Translations under genes and position numbers: made by a program | In this document: positions 51,415 to 59,608 of the stretch, one piece after another | Numbering within the stretch: the stretch's first letter is position 1 | Layout: every line of letters starts with the position of its first letter | Assembly: GCA_019056595.1 (NCBI GenBank) | Contig: CP036163.1 | Span: 4,859,400 to 4,923,399, forward strand | Source: Pectobacterium atrosepticum | GTDB lineage: Bacteria; Pseudomonadota; Gammaproteobacteria; Enterobacterales; Enterobacteriaceae | Direction: 5' to 3' | Length of the DNA stretch: 64,000 bases | The notes under the pieces: generated by a model | Told to the model about the DNA's origin: nothing | The model's database searches: none | What the model saw: the letters and a program-made list of their open reading frames with translations, nothing else

Positions 51415-52823
51415 TGAATGACGTCTCTCCCTCTTCACATGTGGTGACGCCTGAAAAGGCCATAACCGATTATGGTATCGATGCTTCAGCATTAGGGCGC
51501 CGCTATGTTACACAACGGCGTATCTGGGTTAACGATCTGCTGGATGTTCCTGTTGCAGACATGAGCATCGCCCCCCCTATCTATATCCACAATACGATCG
51601 ATGCGATGAAGTCTGCGCCGGTTTTGCCGTTGGCAGAGATTCATGCAGCGATAACTGAGGCGGCGGAACGGTTCCAGTTCGGCATACTTGAGGGCTTATC
51701 CCCCGATGAATATTGCCAACGGGTGCACCGCACCACGGGCTTACCGTCTAACGTCATTCAGGAAGCGCTGACGTCAATTGCCAACGCGTTGCGAATAATG
51801 CCTGAAACACTCGACATTGGGATGCCGAGAGGGGCTAGGTGGTCCTGGCGCGATCCTGATGCATTGGCAGGATGCAGTCTTTTCAGCCGTAAAGGAGACA
51901 CATTTTCGGTTCTTGCAGCGGGTAATGGACCTGGCATTCATGCACTGTGGCCGCAAGCTGTGGCACTGGGCTACCGTGTTCTGGTCAGGCCATCATCACG
52001 GGAACCGTTCACTGCACAGCGTGTTATTTCCGCACTAGCCATGTCAGGTCTGGAAAATTACGTCGCGTTCATTCCCACCGATTATCGAGGCGCCGATGCG
52101 TTGGTTACCTCAACGGATTTTACATTGGCCTATGGCGGTTCGGAGATGGTAGAAAAATACCGACACCATCCGACGGTGCGAATACAGGGCCCCGGGCGTT
52201 CCAAGATCGTTGTTGGCGCGGATGCCGATCGTGATGAAGCGGTTGCCTTGGTAGCAAAATCCATGACCGATCTCGGTGGTGCCGCATGTGTATCAACGAG
52301 TGCTGTACTGGTTGAAGGTGACGTCACGGATTTTTGTCAGAGGCTGCGGTTGGCGCTGAAGCATATCCCCGCGCATCGCTTACCTCTCGGATCGGCCAAA
52401 ACTGTCGAGCAATTATCACGCGTATCGGGCGATAGCATTCATCATCCGTTCGACGCTCCGCTAACGCCGTTTGGTTACCTTCTTCAGCCGGCCGTTATCG
52501 AGCTTAGCGAATTCGACGATCCCCGGCTTCAGCAAGAACTTCCATTTCCCTGTGTCTTCGTGGCGCCTTACCTCGCGACGAAAAGCATATCCATGTTGGC
52601 GGGGTCACTGGTCGTTACCGTTTTCTCCCGCCAACAGAAACTACTCAGGCCGGTACTGGATGAATCCAGTATCAGTAATGTTTATATCGGCGCTATTCCT
52701 ACAACCTGGATGTCATTGCTGGTTCCGCATGATGACTATCTCTGCACATTTCTGATGTGCAGCCGTGGGGTGCGTGTGAATGCATTCTGGGATGACGTAA
52801 CCACTACAGGGGAAAAACAGTGA
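51414..52823 (+). CDS. ehpG: EhpG-like LuxC-family acyl reductase
   Basis: EhpG is proposed to reduce the EhpF-made acyl adenylate to 6-formylphenazine-1-carboxylate. This 469-residue protein is an aldehyde-dehydrogenase-fold reductase of the LuxC (acyl-CoA reductase) group. The likely acyl-accepting Cys292 is in GGAACVSTSAVLVE. Cofactor-site residues lie around SVLAAGNGPGIHALWP and VLVRPSSREPF, and GPGRSKIVVG is near 260. A TAATG overlap joins it to ehpF, and its stop overlaps the next gene by four bases. No CoA or carrier intermediate seems needed. Confidence 0.88.
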   Translation: MNDVSPSSHVVTPEKAITDYGIDASALGRRYVTQRRIWVNDLLDVPVADMSIAPPIYIHNTIDAMKSAPVLPLAEIHAAITEAAERFQFGILEGLSPDEYCQRVHRTTGLPSNVIQEALTSIANALRIMPETLDIGMPRGARWSWRDPDALAGCSLFSRKGDTFSVLAAGNGPGIHALWPQAVALGYRVLVRPSSREPFTAQRVISALAMSGLENYVAFIPTDYRGADALVTSTDFTLAYGGSEMVEKYRHHPTVRIQGPGRSKIVVGADADRDEAVALVAKSMTDLGGAACVSTSAVLVEGDVTDFCQRLRLALKHIPAHRLPLGSAKTVEQLSRVSGDSIHHPFDAPLTPFGYLLQPAVIELSEFDDPRLQQELPFPCVFVAPYLATKSISMLAGSLVVTVFSRQQKLLRPVLDESSISNVYIGAIPTTWMSLLVPHDDYLCTFLMCSRGVRVNAFWDDVTTTGEKQ

Positions 52824-53737
52824 CAACACCTTATGCATTAATCTTTGGACCCGCAGACGTTTCACACATGATGGCGGATATGCAGCAACTCTATGCACAT
52901 CATCCACAGGTTCGCGCCCGGTTTGAACATATTGCCAGCGTGGCGGACGTGAGCGTGGCGGTAATTCTTCGCCAGGCACCGATTCCTGACGATTTTTCAT
53001 GCATTCAGGTCGTGTCACTCGGTTTGCTTGCCGGCATGTTGGGTATTGCTGATAGCGTCGTTGCACAGCGCGGTGAACCATGTTGTGCAGGCGGTATTAG
53101 CTTGGGTGAAGTCGCGGCGCTTTGTGCTTCCGGCGCATTGACGATCGATGATGCGGTTGCGCTCATCCACTTACGGGTAGATCGGCCAGAAACGGAGGAT
53201 GAGACCGTAGGATTCGTCCTGTCCACGCAAGAAGGCGATCGTGATTTTTACCATCAGCCGCCTGAAATGCGGATTTCGGTGGACTATGGCTTAATCCAAC
53301 AAGGGGTCGGCTCGCTGTTAATGGTGTCTGGGTTGCGCCGGGTGTTGGAAGGGAAAGGGCAGGAAGGGTCGGGGATGCTGGAGGTACTTCCACCCTCGCT
53401 CTGTCAGTCTGCCTACCACACGCCATATCGGCAGCGAATTGCCCAGCAGGTACAAGCTTATCTGGAGACGAAAAAATTGCTGTCCCCGCGTTACCCGATA
53501 GTGACGTGTCTGGATGGGCTCGATGTCGTGAACGATCCCGACGGCGTACAGGTCATGAGTGTGCGTGGCGAAACGGAGCGGTTGTCTGTGCCTACCATGA
53601 TTCAACAGATACAGCGCCTGGGCGCAGTTGAGACAGTGTGTATTGGTCCTTTTCTTCGCAGCCTGAACATGGATTTTGGTATGCCTGCTTCTTTTTGGGA
53701 TGAGAAATGGGTGACTGACATTTATCCGGCGGCGTAG
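52820..53737 (+). CDS. FabD-like acyltransferase of the phenazine cluster
   Basis: A 305-residue protein with the malonyl-CoA:ACP transacylase (FabD) fold. The nucleophile Ser94 lies in GGISLGEVAAL (family GHSLGE), an Arg at the FabD Arg117 position may lie in LIHLRVD, and a catalytic-type His is in SAYHTPYRQ. The N-terminal FPGQGSQ oxyanion motif is replaced by IFGPADVSHMM, which is unusual. The start is GTG 52820, overlapping the ehpG stop. It is followed at once by an adenylation-carrier protein. It could move the aminoacyl group from that carrier to the phenazine hydroxymethyl, which is inference. Confidence 0.8.
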   Translation: MTTPYALIFGPADVSHMMADMQQLYAHHPQVRARFEHIASVADVSVAVILRQAPIPDDFSCIQVVSLGLLAGMLGIADSVVAQRGEPCCAGGISLGEVAALCASGALTIDDAVALIHLRVDRPETEDETVGFVLSTQEGDRDFYHQPPEMRISVDYGLIQQGVGSLLMVSGLRRVLEGKGQEGSGMLEVLPPSLCQSAYHTPYRQRIAQQVQAYLETKKLLSPRYPIVTCLDGLDVVNDPDGVQVMSVRGETERLSVPTMIQQIQRLGAVETVCIGPFLRSLNMDFGMPASFWDEKWVTDIYPAA

Positions 53738-53766
53738 GCCATTTGATCGCAAAACCAGGAGGAATC

Positions 53767-55551
53767 ATGTCAGGTGATAATACGAATATGACGGCAGGGA
53801 ATGTTTGTAGGCGAAATAAAGAAACCGCGAATGCGGTAGCGCAGATTCTTGATGCTTTTTCGCATCACGCAGATAAAACAGCGCTAATTAACGCAAAATT
53901 CGCAGTCAATTACACGGAGTTTGAACGGCTTGTTGTCTCGGTTCAACAGTCGTTGATGACGTCTGGCGTTAAGAGAGGGGATGTTATTGGGCTACTTTTA
54001 TGCCGCGATCAATGGTTAGTCCCGAGTATGGTGGCGGCTTTGGCACTGGGCGTAACCTTTGTTCCACTAGATCCCTCCTATCCCTTATCCCGATTGCAGC
54101 AGTACGTTGAAGTCGCCAGACCGACGTTGCTGCTCAGCCACCCAGATAATGGCGCATTGGCACGTGAACTTCACGATAGCGTTATCTATCCCGAACGAGG
54201 AGTCGAGGGGAATTGGGTGTGTCTGGATATACAACAGGATGATACTGCCTATATTTTGTTCACCAGTGGCTCAACGGGACAGCCCAAAGGCGTCAGTATC
54301 GGGCATAAGGCGTTGGGCAATTTTCTCTCGGCGATCGGCAAGCGTTTGCAAATGCAGGCTTCGGACGTTTTTCTGGCGCACACGACGGTGGCCTTTGATA
54401 TTTCGATTCTTGAACTGCTTTATCCTTTAACGCTTGGCGGGACGGTTCTGCTGGCGAGCAATAGCGACGTGAACGAGATTGACCGTCTGCTTCCGCTGAT
54501 CGCCAGAAGCCATTTTGTGCAGGCTACGCCGAGCTTGTGGAAGATTCTGCTGGCGACAGGGTGGCGCCCTAATGCCTCTGTGACGATTTTGTCTGGTGGA
54601 GAGGCACTACCTTTGCCAGTGGCAAGGAAGTTGAATCAGACATGTCGGCGCTTATGGAATCTTTATGGACCGACTGAAGCGACGATCTGGACATCCTGTG
54701 GATGCGTCGAAAAAGACGCGACCTTTATTTCTATCGGTGAACCTTTAGAAAATACGCAGCTACATGTTCTGGATGAGGATCTTCAACCCGCCACAGAAGG
54801 CCAGTTATATCTATCAGGAGTTGGTCTGGCGCTGGGCTATTACGGCAACCCAGAGGGAACGGCGAGTGCTTTCTTCACCCATCCTCAAAGCGGTGTAAAA
54901 ATCTATCGCTCAGGCGATCGAGTGCGGATGCACCCGCAGGGAAAATTGGAATGGTTGGGCAGAGGGGATGGAGAGATCAAAATCAGGGGGAATCGTATTG
55001 GTGTAAAAGAAATCGAACATGCCTTAGAAAATCTTCCCGGTATCGCAGGCGCTGTCGTCGCCGCCAAACCCTTTGCCGGACACGGCGACGATATGCTGAC
55101 AGCCTATGTGATCAGTCAGAACTCACCGTCAAAAGCGGAACTGGAGCAGGCGCTTCACAAGGTGCTTCCTGCCTATATGGTACCTGATTTATTTGTTGTA
55201 CTCGCCACATTCCCTTTGCACCCGAATGGAAAATTCGACAGGAAATCACTCCCCGAACCAACGTGGGATAACACCTTGCACCATGAAACGCATGACGGGA
55301 GCTCTGTCCATCGTAACGCACATTTTAACGCAGTGGTGGCCATCATCTGTGACGTGTTTTCGACCACCCTAGGTCAAGCCGATTTTCATGAGACAGCAAA
55401 TTTTTTCGATCTGGGTGGAAACTCTGCACTGGCGGTGATTTCCGCAGGGATGATCGGCGCAAGATTGGAGAAAAAAGTGCCCGTTGCTCTGATTGCTGCT
55501 TTAGAAAGCCCTAAAGCGATCGCGGAAAAAATACTGTATACCGAGCAGTAA
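53767..55551 (+). CDS. adenylation-carrier (A-T) didomain, probable amino acid loader
   Basis: This is a stand-alone nonribosomal peptide synthetase module of 594 residues. The A domain has LFTSGSTGQPKGV (about 163-175), LYGPTEATIW, YRSGDRVRM and GRGDGEIKIRGNRI. The C-terminal subdomain Lys lies in NGKFDRKSL. A carrier domain follows with the phosphopantetheine Ser in FDLGGNSALAVI (about 548-559). By analogy with D-alanylgriseoluteic acid it should activate and tether an amino acid (D- or L-alanine, or glycine). Substrate-pocket residues were not decoded. ATG 53767 with AGGAGG is preferred over TTG 53743. Confidence 0.85.
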   Translation: MSGDNTNMTAGNVCRRNKETANAVAQILDAFSHHADKTALINAKFAVNYTEFERLVVSVQQSLMTSGVKRGDVIGLLLCRDQWLVPSMVAALALGVTFVPLDPSYPLSRLQQYVEVARPTLLLSHPDNGALARELHDSVIYPERGVEGNWVCLDIQQDDTAYILFTSGSTGQPKGVSIGHKALGNFLSAIGKRLQMQASDVFLAHTTVAFDISILELLYPLTLGGTVLLASNSDVNEIDRLLPLIARSHFVQATPSLWKILLATGWRPNASVTILSGGEALPLPVARKLNQTCRRLWNLYGPTEATIWTSCGCVEKDATFISIGEPLENTQLHVLDEDLQPATEGQLYLSGVGLALGYYGNPEGTASAFFTHPQSGVKIYRSGDRVRMHPQGKLEWLGRGDGEIKIRGNRIGVKEIEHALENLPGIAGAVVAAKPFAGHGDDMLTAYVISQNSPSKAELEQALHKVLPAYMVPDLFVVLATFPLHPNGKFDRKSLPEPTWDNTLHHETHDGSSVHRNAHFNAVVAIICDVFSTTLGQADFHETANFFDLGGNSALAVISAGMIGARLEKKVPVALIAALESPKAIAEKILYTEQ

Positions 55552-55616
55552 GGTCTCGTCTGGGGCAGGGCGATGCCAGTGCCACTCTGCGTCATGCTTG
55601 TGCGAAGGGAGGAAAA

Positions 55617-56072
55617 ATGAATAACGAAGAACAACTACATGAAATATGTCACTTCATGAATCAGGAACGCCTATTAACGTTGAGCGCTGCGGCAGAAGGG
55701 CAAGTGTGGTCTGCCAGTTGTTTTTATCATTTCCAGCAAGATGAAATGACAATGTATGTCATGAGCGATATTACCACACGCCATGCCAGTCTTATGCTTA
55801 AGGCGCCGGAGGTTTCAGGTACGATTACGGGATCTGACATTTCACTGATGCAACTGAAAGGCTTGCAATATCATGCTGTTGCATCGCTGCTGTCGACAGA
55901 GCAGGAGGGCATCGCCCGTGCGCGTTATTATCAGCGTTACCCGCTTAGCCGTGTCATTACCCGTCCAATATGGTCTTTAAAGCTAATAGAAATCAAATTC
56001 ATGCAGAATCGTTTGGGAGTGAAACGATGTATGAGTTGGCACTGCTCGACCCGGTCGGAGAAGGGACTATGA
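55617..56072 (+). CDS. YhbP-family (UPF0306) flavin-fold protein in the phenazine cluster
   Basis: A 151-residue protein of the split-barrel FMN-binding fold, similar to E. coli YhbP. The N-terminus reads MNQERLLTLSAAAEGQVWSA and is followed by MYVMSDITTRHASL. The C-terminal part has RYPLSRVITRPIWSLKLIEIKF. YhbP itself has no assigned function. In this cluster it could be a second FMN protein working with PhzG or in ring oxidation. GGAGG precedes the ATG, and its stop overlaps the next start (ATGA). The last 18 residues are weakly conserved. Confidence 0.8.
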   Translation: MNNEEQLHEICHFMNQERLLTLSAAAEGQVWSASCFYHFQQDEMTMYVMSDITTRHASLMLKAPEVSGTITGSDISLMQLKGLQYHAVASLLSTEQEGIARARYYQRYPLSRVITRPIWSLKLIEIKFMQNRLGVKRCMSWHCSTRSEKGL

Positions 56073-57487
56073 AGAAGAAAAATCTGGCTATTATTGGTGG
56101 TGGCGCTGCGGGAGTGGTTGCCGCATGGCGATTACGAAACACGCACAACGTCACTCTCTTTGAGGCCAATAATTATATTGGAGGCCATGTTTACACGCAG
56201 CGAGTTGATATAGGAAAAGGGGGAAGTGTGCCTATTGATATGGGGGTTGAATATTTTAACGAACGTATTTCTCCCAATGTGTTCAATATATTACAAAAGT
56301 TAGGTATCGGCAGCTATGTTGCCCCTTCCTCTTTCCATGCATATTTTCCCAGTAAGAAACAGTATTGGAGCAACGTCACATTGGAGGGCCCGTTGCGTCA
56401 GGCCATACAGGAGGAATGCAGTCGCTTCCAACTCGGCATGTCTGAAGTGATGAGCTCTGGTGACCCTCGGTATAAAGCGATGACAATTGAGGAGTATTTA
56501 AGTGAAAAAGGGTATTCTGAGACGTTTATTTATCAGGCTCTGTATCCCATGATGAGTATTTCTACGGGATGCAATGTCGATCTACGCACATACCCACTGA
56601 TGTTTTTTGCAATCTCATTTAATGCCAATCTGGTTTCGTTTTTTTCTCCAGGATACTGGCGAAAAGTTCGCGGTGGGATGCAACGCTATTTGCAGGTGCT
56701 CGCCGAGACGCTGGGAGAACACATAAAGCTTGATACCGCGGTGAAGTCGGTGAAGCCGTGCAGAGGGAAGGTTAGGGTTTGCTATGGCGATCGGGAAGTC
56801 TCGTTCGATGCGGTGATTTTTGCCACTTCGGCGGAAGTCACATTATCTTTACTTGCTGAGCCAACGCACAGACAACAGGAAATATTATCCTCGTTTGAAT
56901 ACCACGATATCACCAGCGTCGCGCACCATGATACTGACTACCTTAACACAGACACCCCATCACATTATTTCAACTTTCGCCAGTTTACTGGCACCCAAGC
57001 ACATCATACTCACTTATTCGGCAGTGTGACACGAGTGAACAATGCGTTAATGGCGTATCAGAATATTACGAAGCCTTTATTGGTGACGCTTGATCCTACG
57101 CAGCCTATTCACGATGAAAAGGTCGTGAAAACGTGTCATTGGCGTGCAGCCAAACAGCGACCTGCGGATTTCATGCATAAAATGCGATTACGCGAGTTAC
57201 AGGGTAAAGATAACCTGTGGTTTTGCGGGGTAGATACCAGTCTAGCTGGGCATGAGGGTGCTGTAGTGTCCGGTATGGTTATTGCTGACAGATTAGGGGC
57301 CCCCTATCCTTATAAAGATGACACGCTAGCGTTTATTCAATTTCGGATAACTAAAGATATTATGGGCGTGAAAACACGTCATGAAGCGTTAAAAGATGCG
57401 CTATCAGGATTGATGTTTGTTTTAGCTAAAAAACTCGCTCTCCATAAAACGCTGTCTTATAAATTCGTAAAGGATTTCATCATGTAA
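56069..57487 (+). CDS. FAD-dependent oxidoreductase (amine oxidase-like) of the phenazine cluster
   Basis: A 472-residue flavoprotein of the amine oxidase/protoporphyrinogen oxidase fold. It has a dinucleotide motif IIGGGAAGVVAAWRL (about 7-21), LFEANNYIGGHVYT, a mid-chain AVIFATSAEV region and a C-terminal FAD motif GHEGAVVSGMVIADRLG. It resembles family members acting on polyenes or amines, so the substrate cannot be inferred. As last gene of the cluster, a role in phenazine ring hydroxylation or oxidation is plausible but unproven. ATG 56069 overlaps the preceding stop. Confidence 0.85.
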   Translation: MKKKNLAIIGGGAAGVVAAWRLRNTHNVTLFEANNYIGGHVYTQRVDIGKGGSVPIDMGVEYFNERISPNVFNILQKLGIGSYVAPSSFHAYFPSKKQYWSNVTLEGPLRQAIQEECSRFQLGMSEVMSSGDPRYKAMTIEEYLSEKGYSETFIYQALYPMMSISTGCNVDLRTYPLMFFAISFNANLVSFFSPGYWRKVRGGMQRYLQVLAETLGEHIKLDTAVKSVKPCRGKVRVCYGDREVSFDAVIFATSAEVTLSLLAEPTHRQQEILSSFEYHDITSVAHHDTDYLNTDTPSHYFNFRQFTGTQAHHTHLFGSVTRVNNALMAYQNITKPLLVTLDPTQPIHDEKVVKTCHWRAAKQRPADFMHKMRLRELQGKDNLWFCGVDTSLAGHEGAVVSGMVIADRLGAPYPYKDDTLAFIQFRITKDIMGVKTRHEALKDALSGLMFVLAKKLALHKTLSYKFVKDFIM

Positions 57488-57650
57488 ATGCAGCGGTCTC
57501 CAGCGTTATTCGGTTGGCGTCGGCGCAGGTGATCATTTATACCGTTACGCCTTTAATTTCTTCAATAAATGTAAACCTCGCACCGTTTTTTTGCACAAAC
57601 ACCGCCTGCCGCCTAAATTTACAGGACTTTTGTTGGATGGAGACAACGCT

Positions 57651-58817
57651 ATGTCCGCTTGCTTGATGCCTCGAAACTCTGCTTCACACACTGTGTTACG
57701 ACGATTTTCTGCTGCGCCATACTGGCTGCTGCTTAGCGCAACGTTGCTGTTTTCCAGCCAGTTATTGGCGGCGGAACCGAAGGTGACGGAATTGCAGGAT
57801 AAGCTGGATCACCCGTGGTCATTAGCGTTTTTGCCGGAAGAACAGGGCATTCTGATTACTGAGCGTGCCGGGAATTTACGCTTATGGAAAGCGGGTAGCG
57901 CGTTGTCTGCCCCCATCGCTGGCGTGCCGAAGGTCTACGCTAAATCACAGGGCGGGTTGTTGGAAGTCGCGTTATCGCCGGATTTTGCACAGAATCGGCG
58001 CATCTATCTGAGCTTTGCTGAAGAGGGGAGCGATGGCAAAGCGGGAACCGCTGTCGGGTATGGCAAACTTTCTGAGGATAATAAACGGTTAGAGAATTTC
58101 ACGGTCTTCTTCCGTCAGGAACCGAAGCTGTCGACGGGTAACCATTTTGGCGGCAAGCTGGCCTTTGATCGACAGGGGCATCTGTTTATCGCATTGGGTG
58201 AAAACAACGAGCGCCCGACTGCACAGGATCTGGATAAATTACAGGGTAAAATTGTTCGCCTGACGGTAGATGGCAAGGTGCCGTCCGATAACCCGTTTGT
58301 TAACACACCTAATGCGCGGTCGGACATCTGGTCTTATGGACACCGTAACCCACAGGGATTGGCGATTAATCCCTGGTCTGGCGTGCTGTGGGAAAATGAA
58401 CATGGTCCGAAAGGCGGCGATGAAATCAACATCCCTAAAGCGGGTGAAAATTACGGCTGGCCGATTGCGACACACGGCATTAACTATTCTGGGTTGCAAA
58501 TTCCAGAAGCGAAAGGAAAAGAGATCGCCGGGATGGCGAACCCTGATTTCTACTGGGAAAAATCACCGGGTATCAGCGGAATGGCCTTCTATAACAGCGA
58601 TCGTTTTCCGCAGTGGAAAAATTCGGTCTTCATCGGCGCACTGGCAGAAAAGAACCTGATTCGCTTGACGCTTGATGGCGACAAGGTCGCGTCACAAGAG
58701 CGTTTGCTGAATGACCGAGGTGAACGCATCCGCGACGTAAGGCTGGGGCCTGATGGCTACCTCTATTTGCTAACCGATCACGACAATGGCAAATTGCTGA
58801 AAGTCGGGCTGGAGTAA
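57651..58817 (+). CDS. yliI: soluble aldose sugar dehydrogenase YliI (PQQ-dependent)
   Basis: This is a periplasmic quinoprotein sugar dehydrogenase of the soluble-GDH superfamily (E. coli YliI/Asd oxidises aldoses). The 388-residue protein has a signal peptide (hydrophobic stretch WLLLSATLLFSSQLLAA, likely cut after LLAA). A six-bladed beta-propeller follows with HPWSLAFLPE, GNHFGGKLAFD, YGHRNPQGLA and NEHGPKGGDEINI. ATG 57651 with GGAG upstream is preferred; a frame 20 codons longer lacks one. PQQ biosynthesis genes are not in the window. Core synteny resumes here. Confidence 0.9.
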   Translation: MSACLMPRNSASHTVLRRFSAAPYWLLLSATLLFSSQLLAAEPKVTELQDKLDHPWSLAFLPEEQGILITERAGNLRLWKAGSALSAPIAGVPKVYAKSQGGLLEVALSPDFAQNRRIYLSFAEEGSDGKAGTAVGYGKLSEDNKRLENFTVFFRQEPKLSTGNHFGGKLAFDRQGHLFIALGENNERPTAQDLDKLQGKIVRLTVDGKVPSDNPFVNTPNARSDIWSYGHRNPQGLAINPWSGVLWENEHGPKGGDEINIPKAGENYGWPIATHGINYSGLQIPEAKGKEIAGMANPDFYWEKSPGISGMAFYNSDRFPQWKNSVFIGALAEKNLIRLTLDGDKVASQERLLNDRGERIRDVRLGPDGYLYLLTDHDNGKLLKVGLE

Positions 58818-58822
58818 AAAAT

Positions 58823-58842
58823 CAGGCACCGCAAGGTGCCTG
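58823..58842 (-). terminator. terminator between yliI and gstB
   Basis: The perfect eight-pair stem CAGGCACC / GGTGCCTG with a GCAA loop is followed on the minus strand by six T residues. It terminates gstB; the yliI stop lies within the A tract. Confidence 0.75.
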
Positions 58843-58849
58843 TATTCAC

Positions 58850-59467
58850 TTAAGACAGCGGGGTCATGACGTGTTTTTGATAAGCCGGACGCTCGGTTAG
58901 CTGCTGATACCAGCGCTCCAGATGAGGATGTGTCTGACGTTCAATCGGCATATTCAGCCAGCCGTAGACCACGCAGCCTAACGGAATATCACCAACGCCA
59001 AACCGATCGCCGGATAGCCATTGCTGACGAGCCAGAACCGTATCGACAATACCGAACAGACGTTCGCATTCGGCCATGCCTTTCTGTACCAATGCCATAT
59101 CGCGTTTTTCCGGCGCGACACGCACCATATTAATGAACACGGGGCCGAAAGAAGCCGCAAGCGAGCTCGTCCAGTCCATCCACTTTTCTGCACCCGCACG
59201 TTCGCCCGCATCAGCGAAATACAGCGAATTCTGGCCGTACTGTGCCGCCAGATAACGCACGATAGTGTTGGATTCCCACAGTACCAGATCGTCGTCCTGT
59301 AAACAGGGGATGAGGCCATTAGGGTTCATAGCCAGATAATCGGCATCATGGTTACGGCCGAATTGCCCGCCAACCGCAATGTGTTGGTAAGGCAGCGCAA
59401 GCTCTTCCGCGCACCACAGGACTTTCTTGACGTTGGTCGAATTGTCACGACCCCAAATCGTTATCAT
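58850..59467 (-). CDS. gstB: glutathione S-transferase GstB (YliJ)
   Basis: This is a cytosolic theta-type GST with thiol-transferase and dehalogenation-like activity in E. coli. The 205-residue protein has an N-terminal thioredoxin fold (MITIWGRDNSTNVKKVLW) and a glutathione-site segment NPNGLIPCLQDDDLVLWESNTIVRYL. A helical C-domain ends LERWYQQLTERPAYQKHVM. ATG 59467 with AGAGGT is chosen, six codons inside a longer frame. It is convergent with yliI, as in E. coli. Confidence 0.9.
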   Translation of the reverse strand: MITIWGRDNSTNVKKVLWCAEELALPYQHIAVGGQFGRNHDADYLAMNPNGLIPCLQDDDLVLWESNTIVRYLAAQYGQNSLYFADAGERAGAEKWMDWTSSLAASFGPVFINMVRVAPEKRDMALVQKGMAECERLFGIVDTVLARQQWLSGDRFGVGDIPLGCVVYGWLNMPIERQTHPHLERWYQQLTERPAYQKHVMTPLS

Positions 59468-59608
59468 AGCTACCTCTTTCTGCATAAAGGATGTTCAGAT
59501 GTTTGCGACAGTTGATGAGAAATAATGATATGCCTTTTTAGTCTTTATGATTTAACTTGTCATTCTTAATAATGACAGCAAGTTACATTTAGACAGGAAA
59601 GTTACACA

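Noticed and set aside
53743..53766. TTG start for the A-T didomain.
   Set aside because: ATG 53767 has AGGAGG at good spacing; the TTG lacks a ribosome site.
55970..56072. Possible frameshift fusing the YhbP-like protein with the FAD oxidoreductase, because the second frame is open upstream of its ATG.
   Set aside because: The in-frame tail of the YhbP-like protein still aligns with E. coli YhbP (LG..K..M.W), and the ATGA overlap gives a normal coupled start at 56069.
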